A DNA stretch of 64,000 nucleotides, taken from Luteococcus peritonei. GTDB lineage: Bacteria; Actinomycetota; Actinomycetes; Propionibacteriales; Propionibacteriaceae. Location: positions 62,001 to 126,000 of the forward strand of contig NZ_BAAAIX010000028.1 in assembly GCF_039526385.1 (NCBI RefSeq). The letters run 5' to 3'. The position numbers were made by a program, and so were the translations under genes. Numbering within the stretch: the stretch's first letter is position 1; every line of letters begins with the position of its first letter. The notes below the pieces were generated by a model, which was not told the DNA's origin, did not search any database, and saw only the letters and a program-made list of their open reading frames with translations. Of this stretch, positions 22,050-29,629 are shown piece after piece.

Positions 22050-23528
22050 ATGACTTCACGCACACCTGACGACTTCGACGACCTCCATGACGAGGAGCTC
22101 GACCTCGACCCGGAGGCCTCCGATCCCGAGGAGATGGCCGCCGCCTACGACGCCGACGGCCTGCAGCTCGACCTCGCCGACCGCCTCTCGCTGAAGCGGG
22201 TGGCCGGCATGTCCACCCAGGTCGCCGACATCTCCGAGGTGGAGTACCGCGACCTGCAGCTGGAGCGCGTCGTGCTGATCAGCGTCTGGACCTCGGGCAG
22301 CGAGGCCGATGCCGAGAACGCCATGGCCGAGCTGAAACTGCTGGCCGAGACCGCCGGTGCGCAGGTCCTGGAGGGCCTGATCCAGCGCCGCAAGTCCGCC
22401 GACCCGGCCACCTATGTGGGCCGCGGCAAGGTGGACGAGTTGCGCGAGGTGGTCGTCGCCACCGGTGCCGACACCGTGGTCTGCGACGGTGAGCTGCAGC
22501 CCGCACAGCTGCGCAACCTGGAGGACCGGGTCAAGGTCAAGGTGATCGACCGCACCGCGCTGATTCTCGACATCTTCGCCCAGCACGCCAAGTCCACCGA
22601 GGGCAAGACCCAGGTGGAGCTGGCCCAGCTGCAGTACATGAAGCAGCGGCTGCGCGGCTGGGGCGGCAACCTGTCGCGCCAGGCCGGCGGCCGGGCGGCC
22701 GGTGGTGCCGGCATCGGCGGCCGTGGCCCGGGCGAGACCAAGATCGAGACCGACCGCCGTCGGATCAACACCCGGATCGCCATCCTGCGCCAGCGGATGC
22801 GTGACCTGGACGCCACCCGCGCCAACAAGCGCGCCGACCGCCGTCGCAACCGGATCCCGTCGATCGCGATCGTCGGCTACACCAATGCCGGCAAGTCCTC
22901 GCTGCTCAACCGGATCACCAATGCCGGTGTGCTGGTGGAGGACGCCCTGTTCGCCACGCTGGATCCCACCACCCGTCGCCATGCCACCCCGGACGGCCGG
23001 GTCTACACCCTCACCGACACCGTCGGCTTCGTGCGCCACCTGCCCCATGACCTGGTGGAGGCCTTCAAGTCGACCCTGGAGGAGGCGGCCGCGGCCGACC
23101 TGCTGCTGCACGTGGTGGACGGCTCGGACGCCGACCCGGTGGGCCAGGTGCAGGCCGTGCGTCAGGTGCTGAACGAGATCGGTGCCGGTGAGGTGCCCGA
23201 GCAGCTGGTGATCAACAAGATCGACCGGGCCGATGCCGACAGCCTGCAGGTGCTGCGCACCACCTACCCGGAGGCGGTCTTCGTCTCAGCCCGCACCGGG
23301 GAGGGGATCGAGCAGCTGCGCGCCCTGGCGGAGAACCGGCTGCCCAGCCCCGAGGTGCAGGTGGATGCGCTGATTCCCTACGAGCGCGGTGACCTGGTGG
23401 ACAAGATCCACCGCAACGGGCAGTTCCTCACCATGGAGCACACCGGCGAGGGCACCCGCGTGGTGGCCCGGGTGCACCCCGAGCTGGCCGGCGAGCTGAA
23501 GCCCTTCGAGGTGGCCGCGCGCGGGTAG
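22050..23528 (+). CDS. hflX: GTPase HflX
   Basis: HflX binds the ribosome and splits stalled 70S particles during stress. The 492 residues comprise an acidic N-terminal extension rich in Asp/Glu (about 1-45), the HflX nucleotide-binding domain (about 70-200, with YVGRGKVDEL), a glycine-rich linker GGRAAGGAGIGGRGPGETK (about 212-230), and a GTPase domain with G1 GYTNAGKSS, G3 DTVGF and G4 NKID. The start is ATG at 22050. The gene ends in TAG ten bases before dinG. The order miaA-dapF-hflX is conserved in actinobacteria. Confidence 0.95.
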   Translation: MTSRTPDDFDDLHDEELDLDPEASDPEEMAAAYDADGLQLDLADRLSLKRVAGMSTQVADISEVEYRDLQLERVVLISVWTSGSEADAENAMAELKLLAETAGAQVLEGLIQRRKSADPATYVGRGKVDELREVVVATGADTVVCDGELQPAQLRNLEDRVKVKVIDRTALILDIFAQHAKSTEGKTQVELAQLQYMKQRLRGWGGNLSRQAGGRAAGGAGIGGRGPGETKIETDRRRINTRIAILRQRMRDLDATRANKRADRRRNRIPSIAIVGYTNAGKSSLLNRITNAGVLVEDALFATLDPTTRRHATPDGRVYTLTDTVGFVRHLPHDLVEAFKSTLEEAAAADLLLHVVDGSDADPVGQVQAVRQVLNEIGAGEVPEQLVINKIDRADADSLQVLRTTYPEAVFVSARTGEGIEQLRALAENRLPSPEVQVDALIPYERGDLVDKIHRNGQFLTMEHTGEGTRVVARVHPELAGELKPFEVAARG

Positions 23529-23531
23529 GCT
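23526..23531 (+). promoter_or_regulatory. -10 hexamer TAGGCT of the dinG-like gene
   Basis: TAGGCT overlaps the hflX stop codon and ends six bases before the GTG at 23538. The helicase may be transcribed on its own as a leaderless mRNA as well as from upstream. Confidence 0.45.
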
Positions 23532-23537
23532 GTCGGG

Positions 23538-25565
23538 GTGCCCGAGAAGACCGACGTGACCTCTGCAGACGTGCTCCAGGCGGCGGTCGAGGGAATCGGC
23601 GGCACGCCCCGCGAGGGACAGCAGGTGATGAGCCGTGCCATCGAGCAGGCGATCGACACCGGTGAGCACCTCTTGGTGCAGGCCGGCACCGGCACCGGCA
23701 AGTCGCTGGGCTACCTGGCGCCCGCCCTGCTGCACGTACAGGGCACCAAGCAGCGCGTCGTGATCGCCACCGCCACGCTCGCCCTGCAGGCGCAGCTGGC
23801 GCACACCGACATCCCCAATGCCCTGGATGCGGTGGAGAAGGTCACCGGGCGTCGCCCCAGCCATGCCGTGCTGAAGGGACGCACCAACTACGCCTGCCTG
23901 CTCAAGACGCGCGACGGGGTGGCCGACAGCCAGGACAGCCTGCTGGGCGGCACCGAGCTGGCCACCAGCCTGAAGGACTCGCAGGCCGACGTGGAGTCGG
24001 TGCTCGGCGCGGAGGTGCTGATGCTGCGCAGCTGGGCGGAGGAGCAGCTGGAGGCCAAGGAGCTGGCCGACCGCGACGACGCCCCGGCCCATTCCCCGCG
24101 GGCCTGGAACCTGGTCTCGATGCCGGTGCGCGAGTGCCTGGGCGCCCAGCGCTGCCCCTACGGCCAGGAGTGCTTCGTGGAGGCCTCCCGGGAGAAGGCG
24201 CGCTCGGCGCAGCTGGTGGTCACCAACCATGCCCTGCTGGCGATCGACGCCATGCACGGCAACACCGCGCTCCCGGAGCACGAGGTGGTCATCATCGACG
24301 AGGCCCACGAGCTGGTCAGCCGGGTCACCGGTGCCGCCAGCGCGGAGCTGAGCCCGCAGCTGGTGGAGCGGGTGGCCAAGCGGGTGCTGCCCTGGTTGGA
24401 CGACGACCTGGGCCTGGAATTCCTGGAGCAGGGCGATGTGCTGCGCGCCGCCCTGGACGACAGCGAGCTGGAACGGATCACCACGCCGGGTGCCGCCAGC
24501 GCCGCCTTCGAGTCGGTGCGCGACGTGGCGCGTCGCGTGGTCTCGGCACTGGGGACCAAGGAGAAGGGCGCCAAGGGAGAGGTCGACCCGGAGAAGAGCC
24601 AGGCCTCGGCCGCGGCCAAGGAGGTCTTCGACATCGCCGAGCGGATGGCCGACCTGTCGGTGCACGACGTGGTCTGGGTGAGCGAGCGCGAGCGCTTCGG
24701 CCGTCAGGCCCACGTCGCGCCGCTGAGCGTCGCCGGGCTGATGCGGGAGCGGGTGCTGGGGCAGGCCACCACGGTGATGACCTCGGCCACGCTCAAGATC
24801 GGTGGCGACTTCGAGCAGGTGGCGGGCCAGATCGGCCTCAAGCGCGCCGACCGGCTCGCCGACGAGCGCCATGACCCGGACAACCCGCTGGCCTGGCGCG
24901 GGCTGGATGTCGGCACCCCCTTCGACTATCCCCGTCAGGGCATCCTCTACGTCGCCACCTCGCTGCCGAACCCTCGCCGTGAGGGGATCACGCCGGAGGC
25001 GCTGGAGGAGGTGGCCGAGCTGGTCTGGGCGGCCGGCGGCCGCACCCTGGGGCTGTTCGCCTCGCAGAAGGCCGCGGAGACGGCTGCCGCCCACGTGCGC
25101 AAGCAGCTGCCGAAGATGACCATCCTGTGCCAGGGCGATGCCCAGCTTTCGGAGCTGACCAAGCGTTTCGTCGCCGAGCCGGAGGTCTGCCTGTTCGGCA
25201 CGGTCTCGCTGTGGCAGGGCATCGACGTGCCGGGCGACACCTGCGAGCTGGTTGTCATCGACAAGATCCCCTTCCCACGGCCCGACGACCCGCTGATGCA
25301 GGCCCGCCAGCAGGCCGTGGTGGACAACGGCGGCAACGGCTTCATGGCCGTGCCCGCCACCCATGCCGGTCTGCTGCTGGCCCAGGGTGCGGGCCGGCTG
25401 ATCCGACGGGTGAGCGACCGTGGTGTCGTGGCGGTGCTGGATCCGCGCCTGGTCACGGCTCGCTACGGCGGCTTCCTGCGGGCCTCGATGCCCGACTTCT
25501 GGATGACGCGCGACCGTGAGGTGGCGGTGCAGGCGCTGCGACGGCTGCAGGAGGGTCGCGGCTGA
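23538..25565 (+). CDS. dinG: DinG-type ATP-dependent DNA helicase (iron-sulfur, XPD-like)
   Basis: A superfamily-2 helicase, 675 residues, that probably unwinds damaged or structured DNA 5' to 3'. Walker A QAGTGTGKS lies near 53-61 and DEAH (VIIDEAHEL) near 255. Between them are four Cys suited to a 4Fe-4S cluster: one in NYACLLK and three in ECLGAQRCPYGQEC (about 115-213). Helicase motif VI GAGRLIRRVSDRG is near the C-terminus. The neighbourhood of lexA suggests a DNA-repair role; no LexA box is seen before it. The start is GTG at 23538. Confidence 0.92.
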   Translation: MPEKTDVTSADVLQAAVEGIGGTPREGQQVMSRAIEQAIDTGEHLLVQAGTGTGKSLGYLAPALLHVQGTKQRVVIATATLALQAQLAHTDIPNALDAVEKVTGRRPSHAVLKGRTNYACLLKTRDGVADSQDSLLGGTELATSLKDSQADVESVLGAEVLMLRSWAEEQLEAKELADRDDAPAHSPRAWNLVSMPVRECLGAQRCPYGQECFVEASREKARSAQLVVTNHALLAIDAMHGNTALPEHEVVIIDEAHELVSRVTGAASAELSPQLVERVAKRVLPWLDDDLGLEFLEQGDVLRAALDDSELERITTPGAASAAFESVRDVARRVVSALGTKEKGAKGEVDPEKSQASAAAKEVFDIAERMADLSVHDVVWVSERERFGRQAHVAPLSVAGLMRERVLGQATTVMTSATLKIGGDFEQVAGQIGLKRADRLADERHDPDNPLAWRGLDVGTPFDYPRQGILYVATSLPNPRREGITPEALEEVAELVWAAGGRTLGLFASQKAAETAAAHVRKQLPKMTILCQGDAQLSELTKRFVAEPEVCLFGTVSLWQGIDVPGDTCELVVIDKIPFPRPDDPLMQARQQAVVDNGGNGFMAVPATHAGLLLAQGAGRLIRRVSDRGVVAVLDPRLVTARYGGFLRASMPDFWMTRDREVAVQALRRLQEGRG

Positions 25566-25607
25566 TCCGCCGGGCGGGCGCTGTCCGCTCCGCGCAGGAA
25601 GGTCGGT

Positions 25608-25877
25608 TCAGCCCTGCAGCAGGTCCTGCCAGGCGGGGGCGAGCTCGTCGTCGAACTCCACCAGCTTGGTGCGCGAGGTCTGGCCGGAGACGATCTCCAG
25701 CCGGTTGGGCCGGGTGCCCAGCGCCTTGGCGAGCGCGGCCAGCACGGCCTTGTTGGCCCTGCCGTCCACCGCGGGGGCGTTCACCTGCACCACCAGGGCC
25801 GGCTCTCCCTGAGGGTCGTGCATGCCTCCGACGTGCGTACGTGAGGCGCCGGGCTTGACCCGGATCGGGCGTCGCAC
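25608..25877 (-). CDS. DUF167 (YggU-like) family protein
   Basis: A small alpha/beta protein of 89 residues with the family pattern RVKPGASRT, VQVNAPAVDGRANKAVLAAL, and VSGQTSRTK. Its function is unknown; structures of homologues suggest nucleic-acid or protein binding. The GTG start at 25877 lies one base after the lexA stop on the minus strand, so it is probably translated from the lexA transcript and would be part of the SOS operon. The full family length is present. Confidence 0.85.
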   Translation of the reverse strand: MRRPIRVKPGASRTHVGGMHDPQGEPALVVQVNAPAVDGRANKAVLAALAKALGTRPNRLEIVSGQTSRTKLVEFDDELAPAWQDLLQG

Positions 25878-25878
25878 C

Positions 25879-26691
25879 TCAGACGCGGCGCAGCACCGCG
25901 ACCACCTTGCCGAGGATGGTGGCGTGGTTGCCGTCGATGGGGGAGTAGTTCTCGTTGTGCGGCATCAGCCAGACCTGGCCGGGCTCACGTCGGAAGGTCT
26001 TGACGGTGGCCTCGTCGTCCAGCAGGGCCGCCACGATGTCACCGTTGACGGCATCGTTCTGCTGCCGGACCACGACGTAGTCGCCGTCGCAGATCGCGGC
26101 ATCCACCATGGAGTCGCCGTGCACCTCCAGCAGGAAGACCGTCCCCTCACCGACCAGCTGCTTGGGCAGGGGGAAGACGTCCTCGACGCGCTCCTCGGCC
26201 AGGATCGGGCCGCCGGCCGCGATCCGCCCCACCATGGGCACGTTGACCGCGCTGGGGAAGGAGTCGTGCAGGCCCGTGACGTCCCCGTCCACCTCCGGCG
26301 CGCTGGCCGGGGCGGGGGTGCGCGGCTGCAGCGAGCTGGGCAGGTTCAGTTCCATGGCCCGCGGCCGGTTCGGGTCGCGGTGCACATAGCCCTTGGCCTC
26401 CAGCTGCTTGAGCTGGTGGGCGACGCTGGAGGAGGAGGCCAGGCCGGCGGCATCGCAGATCTCGCGAATGCTCGGCGGGTAGCCGCGCGAGGCGGTCACG
26501 TCGCGGATGATCACCAGGATGCGACGCTGGCGCGCGGTCAGGCCGTCGGCGTCCACGGTGGCGGGCTGCTCCTTGCGCCCACGTCCTGGCCCGGCCAGCT
26601 CCTGACGAACCTGTTCGTTGGTGGGCCGGCCGACCCCGCGCCGGGTGCCGGGGCGTCCGCCCGTGCTCTGCTTCTCGTCGCCTGTCGCCAT
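25879..26691 (-). CDS. lexA: SOS repressor LexA
   Basis: LexA represses DNA-damage genes and cleaves itself when bound to RecA filaments. From the ATG at 26691 it has 270 residues: a basic, disordered N-terminal extension (about 1-48), a winged helix-turn-helix (about 51-115), and the peptidase domain with cleavage site A159-G160, nucleophile S194 (HGDSMVD) and K231. The extension is longer than in E. coli, as is common in actinobacteria. An in-frame start at 26730 would place its own operator inside the coding region, so it is rejected. The upstream SOS box indicates autoregulation. Confidence 0.97.
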   Translation of the reverse strand: MATGDEKQSTGGRPGTRRGVGRPTNEQVRQELAGPGRGRKEQPATVDADGLTARQRRILVIIRDVTASRGYPPSIREICDAAGLASSSSVAHQLKQLEAKGYVHRDPNRPRAMELNLPSSLQPRTPAPASAPEVDGDVTGLHDSFPSAVNVPMVGRIAAGGPILAEERVEDVFPLPKQLVGEGTVFLLEVHGDSMVDAAICDGDYVVVRQQNDAVNGDIVAALLDDEATVKTFRREPGQVWLMPHNENYSPIDGNHATILGKVVAVLRRV

Positions 26692-26722
26692 GGCTCGACA
26701 GTAGTGCTTCACGCGAGGTGAT

Positions 26723-26738
26723 TCAAACACCTGTTCGA
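26723..26738. promoter_or_regulatory. SOS box of lexA
   Basis: TCAAACACCTGTTCGA differs from TCGAAC-N4-GTTCGA at one position. It lies 32 bases upstream of the lexA start on the minus strand and shares ACACCTGTTCGA with the box of the divergent gene. Confidence 0.85.
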
Positions 26739-26772
26739 TCTGGTGGGCGCGTGTCGGGCGGCCGCGAAAAAA

Positions 26773-26795
26773 TTGTCAGAGGCGCCTGTTTGACT
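26773..26795 (+). promoter_or_regulatory. PafBC-like promoter motif in the lexA divergent region
   Basis: TTGTCAGAG, eight bases, then TTGACT. The 13-mer ATTGTCAGAGGCG is shared with the second recA promoter, and the spacing is the same. The -10 half deviates (TTGACT instead of TANNNT). It points toward the small membrane-protein gene and is about 160 bases before that start. Confidence 0.5.
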
Positions 26796-26858
26796 CCTTC
26801 CAGTCGCCCGGGGCCGCGGTCCAGGATCACGAAAAGATCACGTCATTCGAATGGATGT

Positions 26859-26910
26859 TTGATTGACGGGCCTGGCGGCGCTAGTGTGATGGCATCGAAC
26901 ACCTGTTCGA
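26859..26910 (+). promoter_or_regulatory. LexA-controlled promoter of the lexA-divergent gene
   Basis: TTGATT (26859-26864), 17 bases, TAGTGT (26882-26887), then a perfect SOS box TCGAACACCTGTTCGA at 26895-26910, just downstream of the -10. LexA there would block initiation or promoter clearance. Confidence 0.85.
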
Positions 26911-26956
26911 GGGCGGATGGCCCACGGAAGAGGTTCGCCAGGACAAGGAGTACGAG

Positions 26957-27340
26957 ATGAGCGCAACACTGACTGCCCGCAGCACCGTCACCCCGGTGAA
27001 GCACCGTCGCCGTCGGGAGTCCCTGCGTGGCCCCGTGGCGAGGCCCCAGGCCGCCACGGCACCCCTTGCCCGCCCCGCCCAGCCCGCCGGGCCGGTCGTG
27101 GCCGGCCGGCCGATCGAGCTGGTGCTGGCGCCGCGTACCGCCACCCGGGCGCATGCTGCGGCCCAGCCCATGGGTCCGGTGCGCCTCACCGACCGCGGCC
27201 TGCTGGCCGTCATGGTGCTGCTGGCAGTGCTGACCGTCGCCACGGTGACCGTCGGCTTGGTGGCCTTCTTCGGGGTCAGCAACGCCCCGCTGGAGCAGCA
27301 GCCCGCCCAGCAGGACGTGAGCATCGCACTGCAGCGCTGA
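26957..27340 (+). CDS. SOS-controlled small membrane protein, candidate cell-division inhibitor
   Basis: A 127-residue protein: a basic, Pro/Ala-rich cytosolic part (about 1-78), one membrane helix (81-106) and a short Gln-rich outer tail. No LysM or other known domain is visible. It is divergent from lexA and has a perfect SOS box, the position held by division inhibitors such as Rv2719c in mycobacteria, DivS in Corynebacterium and YneA in Bacillus. Those proteins share no clear sequence with it beyond a single membrane segment. The role is therefore inference from position and control. The start ATG follows AAGGAG. Confidence 0.7.
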   Translation: MSATLTARSTVTPVKHRRRRESLRGPVARPQAATAPLARPAQPAGPVVAGRPIELVLAPRTATRAHAAAQPMGPVRLTDRGLLAVMVLLAVLTVATVTVGLVAFFGVSNAPLEQQPAQQDVSIALQR

Positions 27341-27402
27341 GGCTCCTCAACCCGCGTCGCCTCCGGGTGCTCCGTCGCCACGACGTGACTGGTCCACCGC
27401 AT

Positions 27403-27440
27403 GACAATGGCCCCCAGCCCGAGTGCTGGAGGCCATTGTC
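27403..27440. terminator. Bidirectional terminator between the SOS gene and the RDD gene
   Basis: A 10-bp outer stem, GACAATGGCC with GGCCATTGTC, and an inner CCAGC/GCTGG stem with a six-base loop. The flanking genes converge on it. Confidence 0.75.
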
Positions 27441-27471
27441 GCTCAGCGTGCCGGTGGCACGACGAGGTGGA

Positions 27472-28173
27472 TCACTTGGCGTCGACGACCACGGTCTTCA
27501 TGATCTTGTCGGCGAAGGTCTGGCGCTTGGCATCCCACAGCGGCCACAGGTAGCCGATGTAGCAGATGTTGTCCAGGACGTGGCAGATGTCGCGGAGGAA
27601 GGCCTTGCCGGCGCCGATCGGCTGGCCGGTCATCTCGTCGAGCAGCTTGATGCCCAGCACGGACTTGCCGACGCTCTGGCCGGTGCGGCCGGCGCGCAGC
27701 CAGCGGTTCCACAGCGTCCAGCCGAAGGCCAGCGCCAGGAAGACCATGGCCACCGGCCAGTTGCCGTCGGTGAGCTGCGCCCCGGTGTTCTGGTCGTAAT
27801 CGGGCATGAAGTTGCTCGCGATGCCACCCAGGATCGCACCGGGGATCGAGTCGATGATGTTGGCGGCCACGCGCTTGAACCAGCTCGAGAGCTGCGGGGT
27901 GGCGGCACCGGGCTGGTAGCCGTAGGCGGGCTGGCCGTAGCCGGCGCCCGGAGCGACGTAGCCGGCCTGCTGGCCGTAGGGATCGGCCGGGGCCGTGCCA
28001 TAGGGATCGCTCTGCGGGACGGAGGTGCCGTACGGGTCGCTCTGCGGGGCAGAGGCGGCGTAGGGGTCGGTGGGGGCGGTGCCGTAGGGGTTCTGGCTGC
28101 CCGCATTGTGCTGGTTGTCGGGCCAGCTGCCCTCGGGCACCTGGCCCTGGTGGTTGGTCGGGTCGTTGCTCAC
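27472..28173 (-). CDS. RDD-family membrane protein with repetitive N-terminus
   Basis: A 233-residue protein. The first part (about 1-95) is low complexity, with repeated DPYG units (TAPTDPYAA, PQSDPYGTS, PADPYGQ), Tyr, Gly, Pro and Gln. The C-terminal RDD domain (about 98-230) has about three membrane helices, the segment WFKRVAANIIDSI with the usual Arg and Asp, and GQSVGKSVLGIKLLD. RDD proteins are of uncertain function, with transport-related roles proposed for some. The GTG at 28173 is chosen because AGGAG lies six bases upstream. Confidence 0.8.
   Translation of the reverse strand: MSNDPTNHQGQVPEGSWPDNQHNAGSQNPYGTAPTDPYAASAPQSDPYGTSVPQSDPYGTAPADPYGQQAGYVAPGAGYGQPAYGYQPGAATPQLSSWFKRVAANIIDSIPGAILGGIASNFMPDYDQNTGAQLTDGNWPVAMVFLALAFGWTLWNRWLRAGRTGQSVGKSVLGIKLLDEMTGQPIGAGKAFLRDICHVLDNICYIGYLWPLWDAKRQTFADKIMKTVVVDAK
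27945..28095 (-). repeat. In-gene repeat encoding DPYG units
   Basis: Imperfect tandem units of about 30-40 bases in the RDD gene, each containing a form of GGGATCGCTCTGCGG or GGGTCGCTCTGCGG on the plus strand. They encode PQSDPYGT-like peptides. Such repeats can change copy number. Confidence 0.55.
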
Positions 28174-28318
28174 GGAAGACTCCTGGGAAGGCATCGGTTG
28201 ACGGAACAAGTTGATGGTAGGGGGACAGAGGGTCGCCTTCGGGGAGGCGGGCGGCGTGCCTCGGCGCTCGATGGTCTCCCGTCCAGGGGGTGGGCCGGCC
28301 ACGCGTCACAATGGCTCC

Positions 28319-28723
28319 ATGTCCTGCGATGCCGCCGAGCCCTTCAGCTCGACCCGAGCGCTGCGCGCCGTGGCGAGTTTTGCCGCTGTCTGCGGGGCCC
28401 AGGGCGCAGCTGTGATGCTGCTCGGACGGGGCCTGCCCTGCCCGCTGCGGGCTACCACGGGACTGCTCTGCCCGCTCTGTGGGGCCACCACCGGCGGTCT
28501 GGCGCTGCTGCACGGGCACGTCGGCCAGGCCTGGGCCGCGAACCCCTTCGCCATGCTGCTGCTGGCGGGTCTGGCGTTGTCCACCCTGGCCTGGACGGTG
28601 GAGGCGCTCGGCGGACCCGCGCTGCGACCGCCGCGGCGGTGGCGACCGCTCTCGGGGGACCGGGTCCTGCTGGTGCTCGGCATCGTCGGCCTGGGCTTCG
28701 CGCTGTGGCGCAACCTGGCCTGA
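28319..28723 (+). CDS. DUF2752 family membrane protein
   Basis: A 134-residue membrane protein with the DUF2752 hallmark CPLCGATTGG (about 51-60), preceded by a CPLR segment, and about three hydrophobic helices. Its function is unknown; the Cys pair might bind metal. The ATG at 28319 is the first in-frame start after a clear intergenic gap. A strong hairpin follows the stop. It stands alone, divergent from the RDD gene. Confidence 0.8.
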   Translation: MSCDAAEPFSSTRALRAVASFAAVCGAQGAAVMLLGRGLPCPLRATTGLLCPLCGATTGGLALLHGHVGQAWAANPFAMLLLAGLALSTLAWTVEALGGPALRPPRRWRPLSGDRVLLVLGIVGLGFALWRNLA

Positions 28724-28730
28724 TCCCCAG

Positions 28731-28758
28731 GGCGACACGCCCGGTCCGGCGTGTCGCC
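28731..28758 (+). terminator. Terminator after the DUF2752 gene
   Basis: A perfect 11-bp stem, GGCGACACGCC with GGCGTGTCGCC, and a six-base loop (CGGTCC), starting seven bases after the stop codon. Confidence 0.75.
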
Positions 28759-28880
28759 AAACTGAAGATTTCGGTACTCGACCGACCTCCGGCAGGCCGC
28801 TCCCCGCGGGGCGTGCCAAGGATCGCCCGGCGTGTCGCTGCCGGGCCTGCGCCGCAGCCCTGAATGGCCGCGCGTCCAGC

Positions 28881-28924
28881 TTGACCTTGTGGTGACGCCG
28901 ACCTACGGTATCTACATCTAGTGG
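28881..28924 (+). promoter_or_regulatory. Promoter and candidate NrdR box of nrdR-nrdJ
   Basis: TTGACC (28881-28886), 17 bases, then TACGGT (28904-28909) forms a SigA-type promoter. TATCTACATCTAGTGG (28909-28924), over the -10 and start region, resembles the NrdR box acaCwAtATaTwGtgt in its core CTACATCTAGTG. NrdR would repress its own operon by binding there. A clear second box at the usual distance is not seen. Confidence 0.55.
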
Positions 28925-28939
28925 TTACAAACCTGTGGT

Positions 28940-29002
28940 TCATCCACAAGTTGTGGTTTTTGTCCACCGCTTGTCCACAGGCTGTCCACATCACCATCCA
29001 CA
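28940..29002 (+). promoter_or_regulatory. Cluster of DnaA-box-like sequences in the nrdR leader
   Basis: Five same-strand sequences ending in TCCAC(A) within 63 bases: TCATCCACA (28940), TTGTCCACC (28960), TTGTCCACA (28971, perfect), CTGTCCACA (28982) and CCATCCACA (28994). A 13-base palindrome, CCACAAGTTGTGG (28944-28956), overlaps the first. The spacing near 11 bases for the middle pair places them on one helix face. Confidence 0.5.
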
Positions 29003-29058
29003 GCCGGGGGGCCTGTCCGGGCCACCGGCATGCCCTCAGCTCGCCCGAAGGGAGCACC

Positions 29059-29526
29059 ATGCACTGCCCGTTCTGCCGTCATGGCGACACGCGCGTGCTC
29101 GACTCCCGGGTCACCGACGACGGGTGCAGCATCCGCCGTCGGCGCCAGTGCGGCGAGTGCGACCGACGGTTCACCACCATCGAGCAGATGCAGCTGGTCG
29201 TGAAGAAGAAGACCGGCGTGGTGGAACCCTTCAACCGCGACAAGGTCATCTCCGGTGTCCGCAAGGCCTGCAAGGGTCGACCGGTCAGCGAGGCCGACCT
29301 GGCCCGGCTGGGGCAGCAGGTGGAGGAGACGTTGCGCGCCTCCGGCCTGGCGGAGGTGCCCACCGACGAGGTGGGCGTGGCCATCCTGGCCCCGCTCCGC
29401 AAGCTCGACGCCGTCGCCTACCTGCGGTTCGCGAGCGTCTACAAGCACTACCAGAGCGTCGATGACTTCGAGGCCGAGATCGCCAACCTGCGTGAGCAGA
29501 GCGGTCCCGGCGGCGCCTCGGGCTGA
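29059..29526 (+). CDS. nrdR: Ribonucleotide reductase repressor NrdR
   Basis: NrdR senses ATP/dATP and represses ribonucleotide reductase genes. The 155-residue protein starts MHCPFCRH with a zinc ribbon (C3, C6, C31, C34; the second pair is in QCGECDRRF) and continues with an ATP-cone domain (VKKKTGVVEPFNRDKVISGV, from about 49). It lies directly before nrdJ, the usual actinobacterial pair. The ATG at 29059 follows GGGAGC. Confidence 0.96.
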   Translation: MHCPFCRHGDTRVLDSRVTDDGCSIRRRRQCGECDRRFTTIEQMQLVVKKKTGVVEPFNRDKVISGVRKACKGRPVSEADLARLGQQVEETLRASGLAEVPTDEVGVAILAPLRKLDAVAYLRFASVYKHYQSVDDFEAEIANLREQSGPGGASG

Positions 29527-29629
29527 CCAGCCGGCCCAGCGAGCACCACCCGCGGGGCGCAGCGCGCCCTGCACCAGATCCAAGAGCACGACCAGACAAC
29601 ACCCCTATGAAGGCGGAAGGCCAGTACAG

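Noticed and set aside
28724..29629. Cobalamin riboswitch before nrdR or nrdJ
   Set aside because: I searched by eye for a B12-box-like sequence and its helices and saw none; only promoter, NrdR-like and DnaA-like elements are present.
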